A DNA stretch of 64,000 nucleotides from Lacisediminihabitans profunda. Its GTDB lineage: Bacteria; Actinomycetota; Actinomycetes; Actinomycetales; Microbacteriaceae. The position numbers and the translations under genes are program-made. The notes below the pieces were generated by a model that worked only from the letters and a program-made list of their open reading frames with translations, had not been told where the DNA came from and made no database searches. This document shows positions 53,634-62,296 of this stretch, piece after piece (within the stretch, counting starts at the first letter, position 1; each line of letters opens with the position of its first letter). The stretch lies in contig NZ_VRMG01000008.1 in assembly GCF_008040105.1 (NCBI RefSeq), positions 124,001 to 188,000 on the forward strand. The letters are read 5' to 3'.

Positions 53634-54670
53634 GCGACGGACATATAGAACTTGCCCGCGCCGTCGATTCCATCCGGGTCGGGCTGCGGTTCCGTCGTGA
53701 TTTCGGCGACCTAGATGAACTATGCGAATCCATTGGGCGGCTCGGACTGCTGCAGCCGATCACGATCAGTCCGGACGGGACACTGATCTGCGGCGCACGC
53801 CGCTACGCCGCTGTTCGCAAGCTCGGGTGGAAGACGATCAACGTGTGGGTGCGGTCCGGGATCTCCACCGACCTGGAACGTGCCCTGGCCGAACAGCACG
53901 AGAACACCATGCGGAAGCCCTTCACGCCCACAGAAGCCGCCCGGCTTTACACGGAACTCAAGCATCTCTACCAAGAGGATGCGGCACGACGGAAACAGAT
54001 CACCCAGTTCGCTTCTGGAGGGAAAGATGGCGAGTTTGCTGGTTCCGGAAATTTTCCGGGACCGCACGGCGAATCACGCGTCCAGGCGGCCCGAGCGATT
54101 GGTGCGGGTTCGTATCGCACTCTTGAACATGTTGCCGGAGTGCAAAGACTCGCGGACGACCCTGCCACACCGTTGGAACTCCGAGGGGTGGCGGTTCGTG
54201 AGCTGGCGGCGATGGACACCGAAGGGAAGGTCCACGGCCATTTCCTCACGGTGGAAGCAGCGGTAGCCACGACAGAACTTGGCCATCTGGCCGCCGATGC
54301 GACAGAGTCCCGCGACGTGCGTCAGGAGGCGGGCAGGGCGCTACGTCATTTGCACGCGGTCGAGAAACCCGCCGAGCTGGCATCGGCGGCGAGGGAAGCA
54401 CTCGCCCGGGCCAAAGCGGCACGGTCGAAGAAGCCGCCATCCTCGCCGACGACCCCTGAGGGGCGTCAGGTACCGGTGGATGTTCGCCCGTACGGGGTAC
54501 GGGCGTTCGTGATGACCATCTCCGAGACGGACTATTGGTGGTTGCACTACGACCCGGCAGAGATCGGTGCCGCGCTCACGCCAGCGCAATGGGAACAGTT
54601 CAACGACTGGGTCGACCAAGCACAAGCGTTCCGTGATACGGCCGCCTCCACGGCGAAAGACAGCGCCTAA
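53630..54670 (+). CDS. ParB-like nuclease-domain protein (transfer operon)
   Basis: A 346-residue protein. The N-terminal ParB domain shows ELARAVDSIRVG, SIGRLGLLQPITI, LICGARRYAAVRKLGW (GxRR box) and EQHENTMRKPFTPTEAARLY. The middle is Ala- and Arg-rich helical and the end contains FVMTISETDYWWLHYDPAE. ATG 53630 overlaps the sigma-like stop. It is the second ParB-like protein in the window and again has no ParA partner, so it may regulate the transfer operon. Confidence 0.75.
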   Translation: MSDGHIELARAVDSIRVGLRFRRDFGDLDELCESIGRLGLLQPITISPDGTLICGARRYAAVRKLGWKTINVWVRSGISTDLERALAEQHENTMRKPFTPTEAARLYTELKHLYQEDAARRKQITQFASGGKDGEFAGSGNFPGPHGESRVQAARAIGAGSYRTLEHVAGVQRLADDPATPLELRGVAVRELAAMDTEGKVHGHFLTVEAAVATTELGHLAADATESRDVRQEAGRALRHLHAVEKPAELASAAREALARAKAARSKKPPSSPTTPEGRQVPVDVRPYGVRAFVMTISETDYWWLHYDPAEIGAALTPAQWEQFNDWVDQAQAFRDTAASTAKDSA

Positions 54671-54708
54671 CCGTGGAGTCCTCCCGGTTCGGTTGAGACG
54701 ACACACCT

Positions 54709-55401
54709 GTGGTCAACGTCGTCCGCCAACTGCCGGGAGTTCCAGTGAAACCGATCCGTCGCCGCCTACTCGTCGCTCTCATCGCCACGGGTCTGATCGT
54801 TGCCGCTGTGGCGACGGTCGGCCTGTACGGATTCTCCCGCGGACCCGCCATCTCGAAATCGAGTCAATCGCCGGCAACCGGGGCCGCATCCGCCGACCCA
54901 TCGACGTCCGCGCCGACTCTGCCGCCGCTGCCGCACACCGACGATCCCCTCGCGTACTCTGACGCGGTCGCGCGCGCCTTGTTCGTGTGGGACACCCTGT
55001 CGGGGTTCACCCCGGACGACTATCAGTCGATCGTCAGCGAAGACGCCGACCCCGCAGGCATCGAGACCTCAGGGCTGGTCAACGATCTGGCGGTGTATCT
55101 GCCGACCACCACGCAGTGGCAACAGCTTCGCCTGTACAAGACCGCCGAGAGGCTGACGATCACCCGCTCCTACATTCCCGCCGCCTGGGCGAACGAGGTG
55201 GCCTCCGCGGAACCCTCTACGATCCGGCCGGGAACCACCGCAGTAACCATCGAGGCTGTCCGTCACCGCAGCGGGAGCTGGTACGGGTCACCCGCAACCA
55301 CGGCGGACGCCGTGTCGTTCACCGTGTTTGTCGCCTGCCAGCCGACGTTCCCGCGCTGCCACATCTTGCGGCTTTCCGGGCTGAACACCCCGCTGAAGTA
55401 G
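54709..55401 (+). CDS. VirB8/TcpC-like bitopic membrane protein
   Basis: A 230-residue protein with a basic N-terminus, one membrane helix (LLVALIATGLIVAAVATVGL), a Pro/Ser-rich linker and an outer domain of about 150 residues rich in Thr and aromatic residues with two Cys. This layout fits VirB8/TcpC-type conjugation proteins. The start is GTG 54709 or GTG 54742. It precedes the hydrolase gene by 11 bases. Confidence 0.5.
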   Translation: MVNVVRQLPGVPVKPIRRRLLVALIATGLIVAAVATVGLYGFSRGPAISKSSQSPATGAASADPSTSAPTLPPLPHTDDPLAYSDAVARALFVWDTLSGFTPDDYQSIVSEDADPAGIETSGLVNDLAVYLPTTTQWQQLRLYKTAERLTITRSYIPAAWANEVASAEPSTIRPGTTAVTIEAVRHRSGSWYGSPATTADAVSFTVFVACQPTFPRCHILRLSGLNTPLK

Positions 55402-55412
55402 GGGTACTTGCG

Positions 55413-56633
55413 ATGATGAAGGTGGTCCTCGGGATCATCACGGCGACGGCCGTTCTCTTCGGACCGGCGTTGACGATGATCGGGGTCGGGGTTCTGGTGA
55501 ACCCGGCACTTGTCAACACGGAGCTCTGTGCCACATCGACTATCACGCTCAGCGGCAGCATCCCCGCGAGCCTGACTGCGACCACGACTGGCGGGGCTGC
55601 TATGACGCTCGATCAGACTCAGCTCGACCGGGCCGCGACGATCATCACCGTCGGCAGCCACACCTCGGGCGTGGGGACCACCGGCCTGTTGATCGCCTTG
55701 ATGGCCGCTCTCACCGAGTCGAACCTGCGGATGCTTGCCAACACCACCGCCTACCCCGAATCCGCCGACTATCCACATGACGGTGACGGATCCGATCACG
55801 ATTCGTTGGGTTTGTTCCAGATGCGTCCCGCCGCGGGGTGGGGGTCAGTCGCGCAACTGATGGACGCTACCTATCAGGCGGCCGCGTTCTACGGCGGCCC
55901 CACCGGTCCCAACCACGGTTCCCCACGCGGGCTGCTCGACGTCCCGAACTGGAAGTCCCTCTCGTTGGGTGCGGCGGCTCAGGCGGTCGAAGTTTCGGCG
56001 TTCCCCGACCGGTACGCATCCTACGAACCGGTCGCCAGAACCATCCTCGCGGCCCTCACCGGGACAACCGCGACAGCCGCGACGGACGCGACGGACGCGG
56101 CATCGGGCGGCGGGTGTTCGGTGTCGGGCGACGCCCAGCAACTGGCGCAGACCCTGGTGGACGCTCACGCGAACGGCACCTTCAAAACCCTCGCACCGGA
56201 GATGTTCACCCAGGAGATCGAGCCGACCGCCAACGGCACGGTGACCACCAAATGTCGGATCGACACCCGGGTGCTTCAGATGATCGTGCTGACGTTGAAC
56301 AAGTTCGGCTCCGTCGGAATCAGCGACCTGGGAAGACCCTGCGTCGGCAGCACCCTCGACTGTCCCTCGTCCCCGCACTGCAGCACACCGGATCTCGCGG
56401 TGGACTTCACCAGCGTCGGCGGGCAGGCCCTGAACGGATCGAACTCGGCGGACGTTGCGCTGCTGCACTATCTGGACACGATTCTGCCGGACGGGTCCTG
56501 GGCCGGACAGTCGGAGTGCCGCACCTCTGCCGGCGACGCCGTGCAGCTCGACCACATCGGCCAGTTCCCCGACACCTGCAACCACCAGCACATCGACATC
56601 CGCAGCGCCGGCACCGCCCCCCTTTCCCCCTGA
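55413..56633 (+). CDS. Conjugation-associated peptidoglycan hydrolase (VirB1-like)
   Basis: A 406-residue protein with an N-terminal hydrophobic segment (signal or anchor), a lysozyme/transglycosylase-like domain (LLIALMAALTESNLRML with catalytic Glu, HDSLGLFQMRPAAGWG) and a C-terminal domain with several Cys and HIGQFPDTCNHQHIDI (metal-peptidase-like His residues). It would open the cell wall for the transfer channel. ATG 55413 is chosen; a longer in-frame extension is a shadow of the preceding gene. Confidence 0.75.
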   Translation: MMKVVLGIITATAVLFGPALTMIGVGVLVNPALVNTELCATSTITLSGSIPASLTATTTGGAAMTLDQTQLDRAATIITVGSHTSGVGTTGLLIALMAALTESNLRMLANTTAYPESADYPHDGDGSDHDSLGLFQMRPAAGWGSVAQLMDATYQAAAFYGGPTGPNHGSPRGLLDVPNWKSLSLGAAAQAVEVSAFPDRYASYEPVARTILAALTGTTATAATDATDAASGGGCSVSGDAQQLAQTLVDAHANGTFKTLAPEMFTQEIEPTANGTVTTKCRIDTRVLQMIVLTLNKFGSVGISDLGRPCVGSTLDCPSSPHCSTPDLAVDFTSVGGQALNGSNSADVALLHYLDTILPDGSWAGQSECRTSAGDAVQLDHIGQFPDTCNHQHIDIRSAGTAPLSP

Positions 56634-56693
56634 GAGGTCTGGCACTCGCACCTCACGAACATGCCTCATGCCACCCGTGAAGGAAACCCATCA

Positions 56694-56969
56694 ATGGCGA
56701 CAGCCGGCGTGTATCCAAACATTGGAGCCGTGGGCGGTCAGTCGACCCTCATTACGATCATCGGCGCGCTGCTGACAATCACCCTGATCGTGGCATGCCT
56801 GATGCTCATCATCTCGGCGGTCGCCTGGGCGATCGCAGCAGCACACGGCAACTACAACACTGTCGCCAAAGCCCGCACCGGTGTTCTGGTCGCCGTCGGC
56901 GCAGCAGCCCTGGCCGGGGCCGGGGTGGCGTGGATGAACTTCCTCCTCCACATCGGCAGCACCCTCTAA
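56694..56969 (+). CDS. VirB2-like small membrane protein 1
   Basis: A 91-residue protein with two membrane helices (TLITIIGALLTITLIVACLM and VLVAVGAAALAGAGVAWMNF) joined by a short basic loop (HGNYNTVAKARTG). Size and layout match VirB2/TrbC-type pilin-like subunits of actinobacterial T4SS. ATG 56694 follows GAAGGAAA; an upstream in-frame ATG at 56661 is less likely. A paralogue follows 95 bases downstream. Confidence 0.62.
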   Translation: MATAGVYPNIGAVGGQSTLITIIGALLTITLIVACLMLIISAVAWAIAAAHGNYNTVAKARTGVLVAVGAAALAGAGVAWMNFLLHIGSTL

Positions 56970-57064
56970 CCCGCTCCTTCGGCCCCGCGGGCGCGCTCGC
57001 GCACCTCGCAGTGAACCCCGCCACCCCTTTCCGCGCGGGCACGCACATCTGGGAGCCAGCGACC

Positions 57065-57391
57065 ATGCCTGTCATCGACCTCATCCACACCACGGCCACG
57101 ATCATCGGTGTCCTCCCTGCGGACATCAGCGTTCCCCCGAACGACACCGGCCTTCCCGGAATCGAGGCGCTGCGCACAATCGTCGGCGCGATCATGACCG
57201 TCGGCCTCATCCTCTCCGTCCTCGCGCTCCTTGTCGCGGCGATCGTGTGGGGGTTCGGCGCACACTCCTCCAACCCGCACCTTGCCGGCCGCGGCAAGAC
57301 CGGCGTCCTCGTCGCCTGCGGCGCCGCGGCGCTGTGCGGCGGGGCGGTAACCTTCATCAACTTCTTCTGGAACGTCGGCCAGGGCGTCTAG
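57065..57391 (+). CDS. VirB2-like small membrane protein 2
   Basis: A 108-residue protein with two helices (TIVGAIMTVGLILSVLALLV and VLVACGAAALCGGAVTFINF) and the same basic loop pattern (NPHLAGRGKTG) as the preceding gene, so it is a tandem paralogue. It has a longer polar N-terminus with IGVLPADISVPPNDTG. It may be a minor pilin or a channel subunit. Confidence 0.6.
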   Translation: MPVIDLIHTTATIIGVLPADISVPPNDTGLPGIEALRTIVGAIMTVGLILSVLALLVAAIVWGFGAHSSNPHLAGRGKTGVLVACGAAALCGGAVTFINFFWNVGQGV

Positions 57392-57415
57392 CCCCCATCG
57401 GAATAGGAGCATGTT

Positions 57416-58804
57416 GTGAGTGGAGTCTGTGACATCCCCGTCATCGCGACCGTCTGCCAGACCGCCGGGCAGGCCGCCGGCACCCTGGTCGAGGCACCCT
57501 TCGACTGGCTCGCCCAAGCCGCCGGGAACGCAGCCCAATGGATGTTCCAAGGCGTGTGGTCAGTGTTCGACACCACCACGCTGGTGGACGTCACCAGCGA
57601 CAACTACCTGAAGGTCTACAACGTCCTCTTCGGCATCGCGATCTTCATCATGCTGATCTTCTTCTGCCTGCAACTGATCACCGGCCTCATCCGCCGAGAC
57701 CCCAGCGCCCTGACCCGCGCTGCCCTCGGGCTGGCGAAATCGGTGCTCGGCTCTTTCCTGGTCATCACCCTCACCGCGACGCTGCTGCAGGTCGTCGACC
57801 AGCTCTGCGTCGGCATCGTCCAGGCAACCGGGACAACACTGGATGAGATGGGGGCGAAGATCGGAGCTCTCGCCATCGGACTGACCACAATCAACATCGC
57901 CAGCCCCGGGGTCGGGGCGATCATCACCATCTTCCTGTCGTTCCTCGCCATCGCCGCCGCCGCGATCGTCTGGTTCTCCCTCCTCGTCCGCAAGGCACTC
58001 CTCCTCGTCGGCATTGTCCTCGCCCCGATCGCCCTATCCGGGTCCGTGTGGGATGCCACGAAAGGGTGGGTAGGAAAATGGGCGGCGTTCGTCGTCGCGC
58101 TGATCGTCTCCAAACTGGTCATCGTGGTCGTGTTCCTCGTCGCCATCAACCAGCTGAACGCGCCGATCAACTTCGACCTCGCCTCGATTTCTGACCCCAT
58201 CGCTGGCATCGTCCTGATGTTCGTTGCCGCGTTCGCCCCCTACATGGCCTACAAGTTCGTGTCCTTCATGGGCTTCGACATCTACCATGCGATGTCCACA
58301 GAGCAGGAAGCCAAACAAGCCCTCAACCGGCCCGTCCCCGTGCCCGGCAAGCAGGCAGGGGGCGCCGCGAAATCGGTGCTCGACAGCGGAGGCGGAAACA
58401 CCAGCAGCGCAGGAGCCGGGAACGCTCCCCCGCCCACGGCTGCGTCTGGCGGCACGGCGACCGGGGCGGGAGCAGGAGAAGCTGGCGCGGCCACCGGCGC
58501 TGGAGCGAGCGGCGCTGGGGCGGGCGCCGCTGGTGCGAGCGGTTCGGGGGCTGCCGCAGCGGGAGCTGGGGCTGCCGCGGCCGGTCCCGCGGCCGCCGTC
58601 GTGATCGGCGCGCAGGTGGTCAAGGCCGCCGCGACCGCAGGCCCGAAAGCCGGCGCCGCACTCGGCGGCGCCGCCGACCAGCACCTCACTGCCAGTCAAC
58701 AGCCCAGCTCTCCACCGGCCACAACCGGAACAGCGTCCAGCTCTAGCGCTGCCCGGCCGACGGCACCGCCACCGTCGGCAAAGCCGACCGGGGGCGCGAA
58801 CTGA
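57416..58804 (+). CDS. VirB6/TrbL-like polytopic transfer protein
   Basis: A 462-residue protein with at least six membrane helices between residues 60 and 285 (for example VLFGIAIFIMLIFFCLQLI and WAAFVVALIVSKLVIVVVFL) and an Ala/Gly/Ser/Pro-rich, low-complexity cytoplasmic tail of about 150 residues (GAGAGEAGAATGAGASGAGA repeats). This is the VirB6/TrbL layout of Gram-positive T4SS. The start is GTG 57416 with GGAG upstream. Its TGA overlaps the next ATG by one base. Confidence 0.8.
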   Translation: MSGVCDIPVIATVCQTAGQAAGTLVEAPFDWLAQAAGNAAQWMFQGVWSVFDTTTLVDVTSDNYLKVYNVLFGIAIFIMLIFFCLQLITGLIRRDPSALTRAALGLAKSVLGSFLVITLTATLLQVVDQLCVGIVQATGTTLDEMGAKIGALAIGLTTINIASPGVGAIITIFLSFLAIAAAAIVWFSLLVRKALLLVGIVLAPIALSGSVWDATKGWVGKWAAFVVALIVSKLVIVVVFLVAINQLNAPINFDLASISDPIAGIVLMFVAAFAPYMAYKFVSFMGFDIYHAMSTEQEAKQALNRPVPVPGKQAGGAAKSVLDSGGGNTSSAGAGNAPPPTAASGGTATGAGAGEAGAATGAGASGAGAGAAGASGSGAAAAGAGAAAAGPAAAVVIGAQVVKAAATAGPKAGAALGGAADQHLTASQQPSSPPATTGTASSSSAARPTAPPPSAKPTGGAN

Positions 58805-60261
58805 TGGCCGACATGAGCCCTGAGTTCGAGTTGCGTCCGGTGAAGTTCTCCCGTCTCGCCCACCGCGGGACTCTCCTCGGCTTGTCCCTCCCCCAGCTCA
58901 TCACCGCGGCGATCGCGGCGGTGACCATCATCGGCGCCCTGTACTTCGCCGGTAGCGTGGGTCTGCTCTGGGTGTCTCCGATCTGGGTGATCGCGGTCGC
59001 CGCGACCTGGTTGCCGGTGGCCGGGCGGAAGGCGATCGAATGGGTTCCCATCGCCGGTCACTGGCGCATCCGAACCGCAGCGAAGCAGACCTCGTACCGG
59101 AGACGGATCGTGAAACCTCGCCCTGCCGGGACCCTCGCACTGCCCGGGGATGCGGCGTCCCTGCGCCAGTTCGAGGACCCGGAGACCGGGGCGGTGATGG
59201 TCCATGACCCGCACACGCAAACCCTCACCGCACTGCTTGAGGTCGGGCATCCGTCGTTCATTCTGTTGGACCCGACCGAGCAGGAACGCCGCGTGAGCGC
59301 CTGGGGACGAGTGCTGTCCACCACATGCCGTTCCGGACGCATCGCCCGCCTCCAGATCCTCGAGCGCACCCTCCCCGACTCCGGGACCGGCCTTGCCCAA
59401 TGGTGGGCGGAACACGGTCACGACGACGGATCCTGGGTGGCGACCACGTACCGGGAACTCATCGAACGGGCTGGACCCGCAGGAGAACGACATGTCTCGA
59501 CCATCAGCCTGTCCCTGGACATGCGGGCCGCCGCCCGCGCGATCCGCTCAGCCGGTGGTGGGGTGAAAGGTGCCGCGCAGGTGCTCCGACAAGACATGAC
59601 CACGCTCAGCACCGCCCTTCGCACAGCGGATTTGAAACCCACCGACTGGTACACACCCGATCAGCTCGCGTCGGTCCTGCGCTGCGCATACGACCCCGCC
59701 ATCGCCAGCACCCTGGACCGTACCGAGAATGTCGGCCGGGCCCTCGCCGATGCCGGACCCGTCGCGGTCGAGGAGTCGTGGGATCAGTTGCGGTCAGACT
59801 CAGCGTTCCATACGGTGCTGTGGATCAGCGAATGGCCTCGCAGCCTCGTCTACCCCGGGTTCCTTGCCCCCGTTCTGTTGTCGAGCGGGATCAGGAGGTC
59901 GTTCTCGTTGATCTGCGACCCGATCCGTGCCGACATCGCCGCCCGCGACATCCGAAAGAAGCGCACCGGATACGTCTCCGACGCGCACCAACGAGCGAAG
60001 ATCGGCCAGATCGAAGACCTCGGCCAAAGCGCCGAATACGACGACGTCCTCCAGCAGGAAGCAGACCTGACCGCCGGCCACGGACTCCTCCGATACACCG
60101 GTCTCATCGCTATCTCGGCTGCGTCCGAGAACGAGCTCGAGGCAGCGGTGTCAGCGATTGAACAGGCCGCGATTCAGGCCTCCTGCGAGACCCGGCGGCT
60201 CGTCGGACAACAGGCGCAAGCCTTCACCGCGGCAGCCCTGCCGCTCGGGCGGGGCATCTGA
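58804..60261 (+). CDS. SCO6880-family T4SS protein
   Basis: A 485-residue protein with two N-terminal membrane helices (LITAAIAAVTIIGALYFAG and WVSPIWVIAVAATWLPVAG), then a long cytoplasmic domain with segments such as FELRPVKFSRLAHRGTLLGL, ISLSLDMRAAARAIRSAGG and VEESWDQLRSDSAFHTVLWI. These are features of the SCO6880 family, the fused PrgI/VirB4-N-like component of actinobacterial conjugation. It lies directly before the VirB4 ATPase gene, which lacks that N-terminal domain. Confidence 0.8.
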   Translation: MADMSPEFELRPVKFSRLAHRGTLLGLSLPQLITAAIAAVTIIGALYFAGSVGLLWVSPIWVIAVAATWLPVAGRKAIEWVPIAGHWRIRTAAKQTSYRRRIVKPRPAGTLALPGDAASLRQFEDPETGAVMVHDPHTQTLTALLEVGHPSFILLDPTEQERRVSAWGRVLSTTCRSGRIARLQILERTLPDSGTGLAQWWAEHGHDDGSWVATTYRELIERAGPAGERHVSTISLSLDMRAAARAIRSAGGGVKGAAQVLRQDMTTLSTALRTADLKPTDWYTPDQLASVLRCAYDPAIASTLDRTENVGRALADAGPVAVEESWDQLRSDSAFHTVLWISEWPRSLVYPGFLAPVLLSSGIRRSFSLICDPIRADIAARDIRKKRTGYVSDAHQRAKIGQIEDLGQSAEYDDVLQQEADLTAGHGLLRYTGLIAISAASENELEAAVSAIEQAAIQASCETRRLVGQQAQAFTAAALPLGRGI

Positions 60262-60276
60262 CGCACCTTCCGTATA

Positions 60277-60298
60277 GGGCGCGCGGTTCCGCGCGCCC
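60277..60298 (+). other. GC-rich hairpin before virB4
   Basis: GGGCGCGC and GCGCGCCC form a perfect 8-bp stem with loop GGTTCC, 15 bases after the SCO6880 stop and 21 bases before the VirB4 start. No T run follows. It could be an RNA-processing or attenuation element tuning VirB4 relative to upstream subunits. Confidence 0.45.
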
Positions 60299-60319
60299 TG
60301 GACGAGGAAGGAACGATTC

Positions 60320-61795
60320 GTGGCAAAACAGCCCACCGTCTTGCACGCCAGCTCCTTGGTAACCCCAGCCAAGGAGACACGACGAGACAGGAATGCGCGC
60401 ACCCGCGCGACAGAGAAGATCCGCACCGACGCCCACACCCTCCACAAGGCTGAGGCGCGGGAACGATACGACGCTGAACGGGCCGAAGCACAAGCAACCA
60501 CCTACCTCCCGGCTGGAGGCGAGAGCGGCCCCGCAGCATTGAGGTCTTACCGCCGGCTCCGGGTGCCGACCCACCAGGACACCTCAGCCGCGCTGGCCGG
60601 GGCATACCCGTTCCTGGCCGAAGGCGGCATGGGCTCCGCCGGGGTGTTCGTCGGCCAAGACCTCTACTCGTCCGGATCGTTCGTCTACGACCCGTGGGAG
60701 CTATACCGGCAAGGGGTCATCACCGCCCCGAACATTGTGTTGGCAGGGATTGTCGGGGCCGGGAAGTCGTCCCTCGCCAAAAGCCTCTACACCCGATCAA
60801 TCCCGTTCGGACGCCGTGTCTATGTTCCCGGCGACCCGAAGGGCGAACACACCGCCATCGCCGAAGCCGTTGGCGGCAAAGCCATCGTCCTCGGCCACGG
60901 AATGATGAACCGCCTCAACCCGCTCGACGAAGGCCACCGTCCCTCCAACGTCTCCGATCAGGAATGGGCCAGCCAAGTCGCCTCCCGCCGCCGGGACCTG
61001 ATCGGCGCCCTCGCCGAAACGATCCTCGGACGGGCACTGACACCGCTGGAGCACACCGCAATCGACATCGCCCTCCTGGCCACCGTCGCCTCCACCACAG
61101 TCCCCGCGCTGCCCATTGTCGTCGACCGGATCCTTAGCCCCGACAAGGACCAGGATGGCCGGCTCGCCGAAGACGGGCGCCTGCTCGGACACGGACTGCG
61201 TCGACTCGTCTCCGGAGATCTCGCCGGACTGTTCGACGGCCCCTCCACCGTCACCTTCGACCCCTCGTTGCCGATGATCTCCCTCGACCTCTCCCGGGTC
61301 GCCGAGAACTCAGCCCTGATCTCAGTCCTGATGACCTGTTCCTCGGCGTGGATGGAATCCGCGCTGTTGGACCCGGCCGGTGGGCAGCGGTGGGTGATCT
61401 ACGACGAGGCCTGGCGGCTGATGCAATTCCCGGCCCTGCTGCGCCGGATGGACGCCCAGTGGCGGTTGGCCCGGCATCTGGGGATCGCGAACATGCTGAT
61501 CTTCCACAAACTCACCGACCTCGACAACGTCGGCGATTCGGGTACTGCCATGCGAGGACTTGCGAACAGTCTGCTGGCGAACGCGGAGACACGGATCATC
61601 TACCGGCAAGAAGCCGACCAACTCGGCAGTACCGCGAAAACCTTGAACCTCACCCGCACGGAACGAAACCTCCTCCCCGGGCTCGGGGTCGGGCAAGGGC
61701 TGTGGCGGATCAAAGAGAGATCCTTCGTCGTGCAACACCAACTGCACCCCGACGAACTCGCCGCCTTCGATACCACCGCACGAATGGTGGGCTGA
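60320..61795 (+). CDS. VirB4-like conjugation ATPase
   Basis: A 491-residue ATPase with Walker A VLAGIVGAGKSSLAKSL (about residue 143), Walker B RWVIYDEAWRLM (about 360), and the LANSLLANAETRIIYRQ and LPGLGVGQGLWRIKERS segments of the VirB4/TraC class. The N-terminal 60 residues are charged and coiled-like. It drives substrate translocation and pilus assembly. GTG 60320 has GAGGAAGGA upstream. Confidence 0.88.
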   Translation: MAKQPTVLHASSLVTPAKETRRDRNARTRATEKIRTDAHTLHKAEARERYDAERAEAQATTYLPAGGESGPAALRSYRRLRVPTHQDTSAALAGAYPFLAEGGMGSAGVFVGQDLYSSGSFVYDPWELYRQGVITAPNIVLAGIVGAGKSSLAKSLYTRSIPFGRRVYVPGDPKGEHTAIAEAVGGKAIVLGHGMMNRLNPLDEGHRPSNVSDQEWASQVASRRRDLIGALAETILGRALTPLEHTAIDIALLATVASTTVPALPIVVDRILSPDKDQDGRLAEDGRLLGHGLRRLVSGDLAGLFDGPSTVTFDPSLPMISLDLSRVAENSALISVLMTCSSAWMESALLDPAGGQRWVIYDEAWRLMQFPALLRRMDAQWRLARHLGIANMLIFHKLTDLDNVGDSGTAMRGLANSLLANAETRIIYRQEADQLGSTAKTLNLTRTERNLLPGLGVGQGLWRIKERSFVVQHQLHPDELAAFDTTARMVG

Positions 61796-61798
61796 CCG

Positions 61799-62296
61799 AT
61801 GCTCGAGGCCCCGCACCCTGACCAGCTCCCGCAGGTGATCATCAGCATCGGGGACGACAACACCATCACGGCCACCATGGACGGCGAGATGTTCCTCTCC
61901 GGCCCCATCGACCGCGACCTGATCGGACACGTCATCGGCTCCATCGCCGAACAACACGGCGGACCCATCCACGTCGACATCCGCGAAGTCGACGGCACCA
62001 GCCACACCGACATCGTCTCCCCACCACGCCCAGCCTCACCCGCTCGCCCCCAGCCCGGGCGGCCGCTCAGCCTGCCCGACGTCGCGCCGGCACCAGAACT
62101 GCTCGAGGTGGTCGGCGAAGGATTCATCCCCGGCGAGGATGTCGGCGTTGCAGTGATCCTCCGTCAGAATTCCGCCCGGGTGGACGGTCGAGCGCGCGGT
62201 GTCGTCGACCGCACCGAAGCTCCAGGGGGGATCACGGACATGATCTTGTTCGGGATGATCTCCGGCACCGTCGTCCGAGGCGACCACGACTCGTGA
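61799..62296 (+). CDS. Hypothetical protein between virB4 and virD4
   Basis: A 165-residue soluble protein beginning at ATG 61799, three bases after the VirB4 stop. The first 75 residues look like a beta-rich domain (VIISIGDDNTITATMDGEMF), then a Pro-rich linker and a C-terminal beta domain. Its stop overlaps the VirD4 start (GTGA). Its position suggests an accessory linking the VirB4 and VirD4 ATPases; no family recognised. Confidence 0.6.
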   Translation: MLEAPHPDQLPQVIISIGDDNTITATMDGEMFLSGPIDRDLIGHVIGSIAEQHGGPIHVDIREVDGTSHTDIVSPPRPASPARPQPGRPLSLPDVAPAPELLEVVGEGFIPGEDVGVAVILRQNSARVDGRARGVVDRTEAPGGITDMILFGMISGTVVRGDHDS

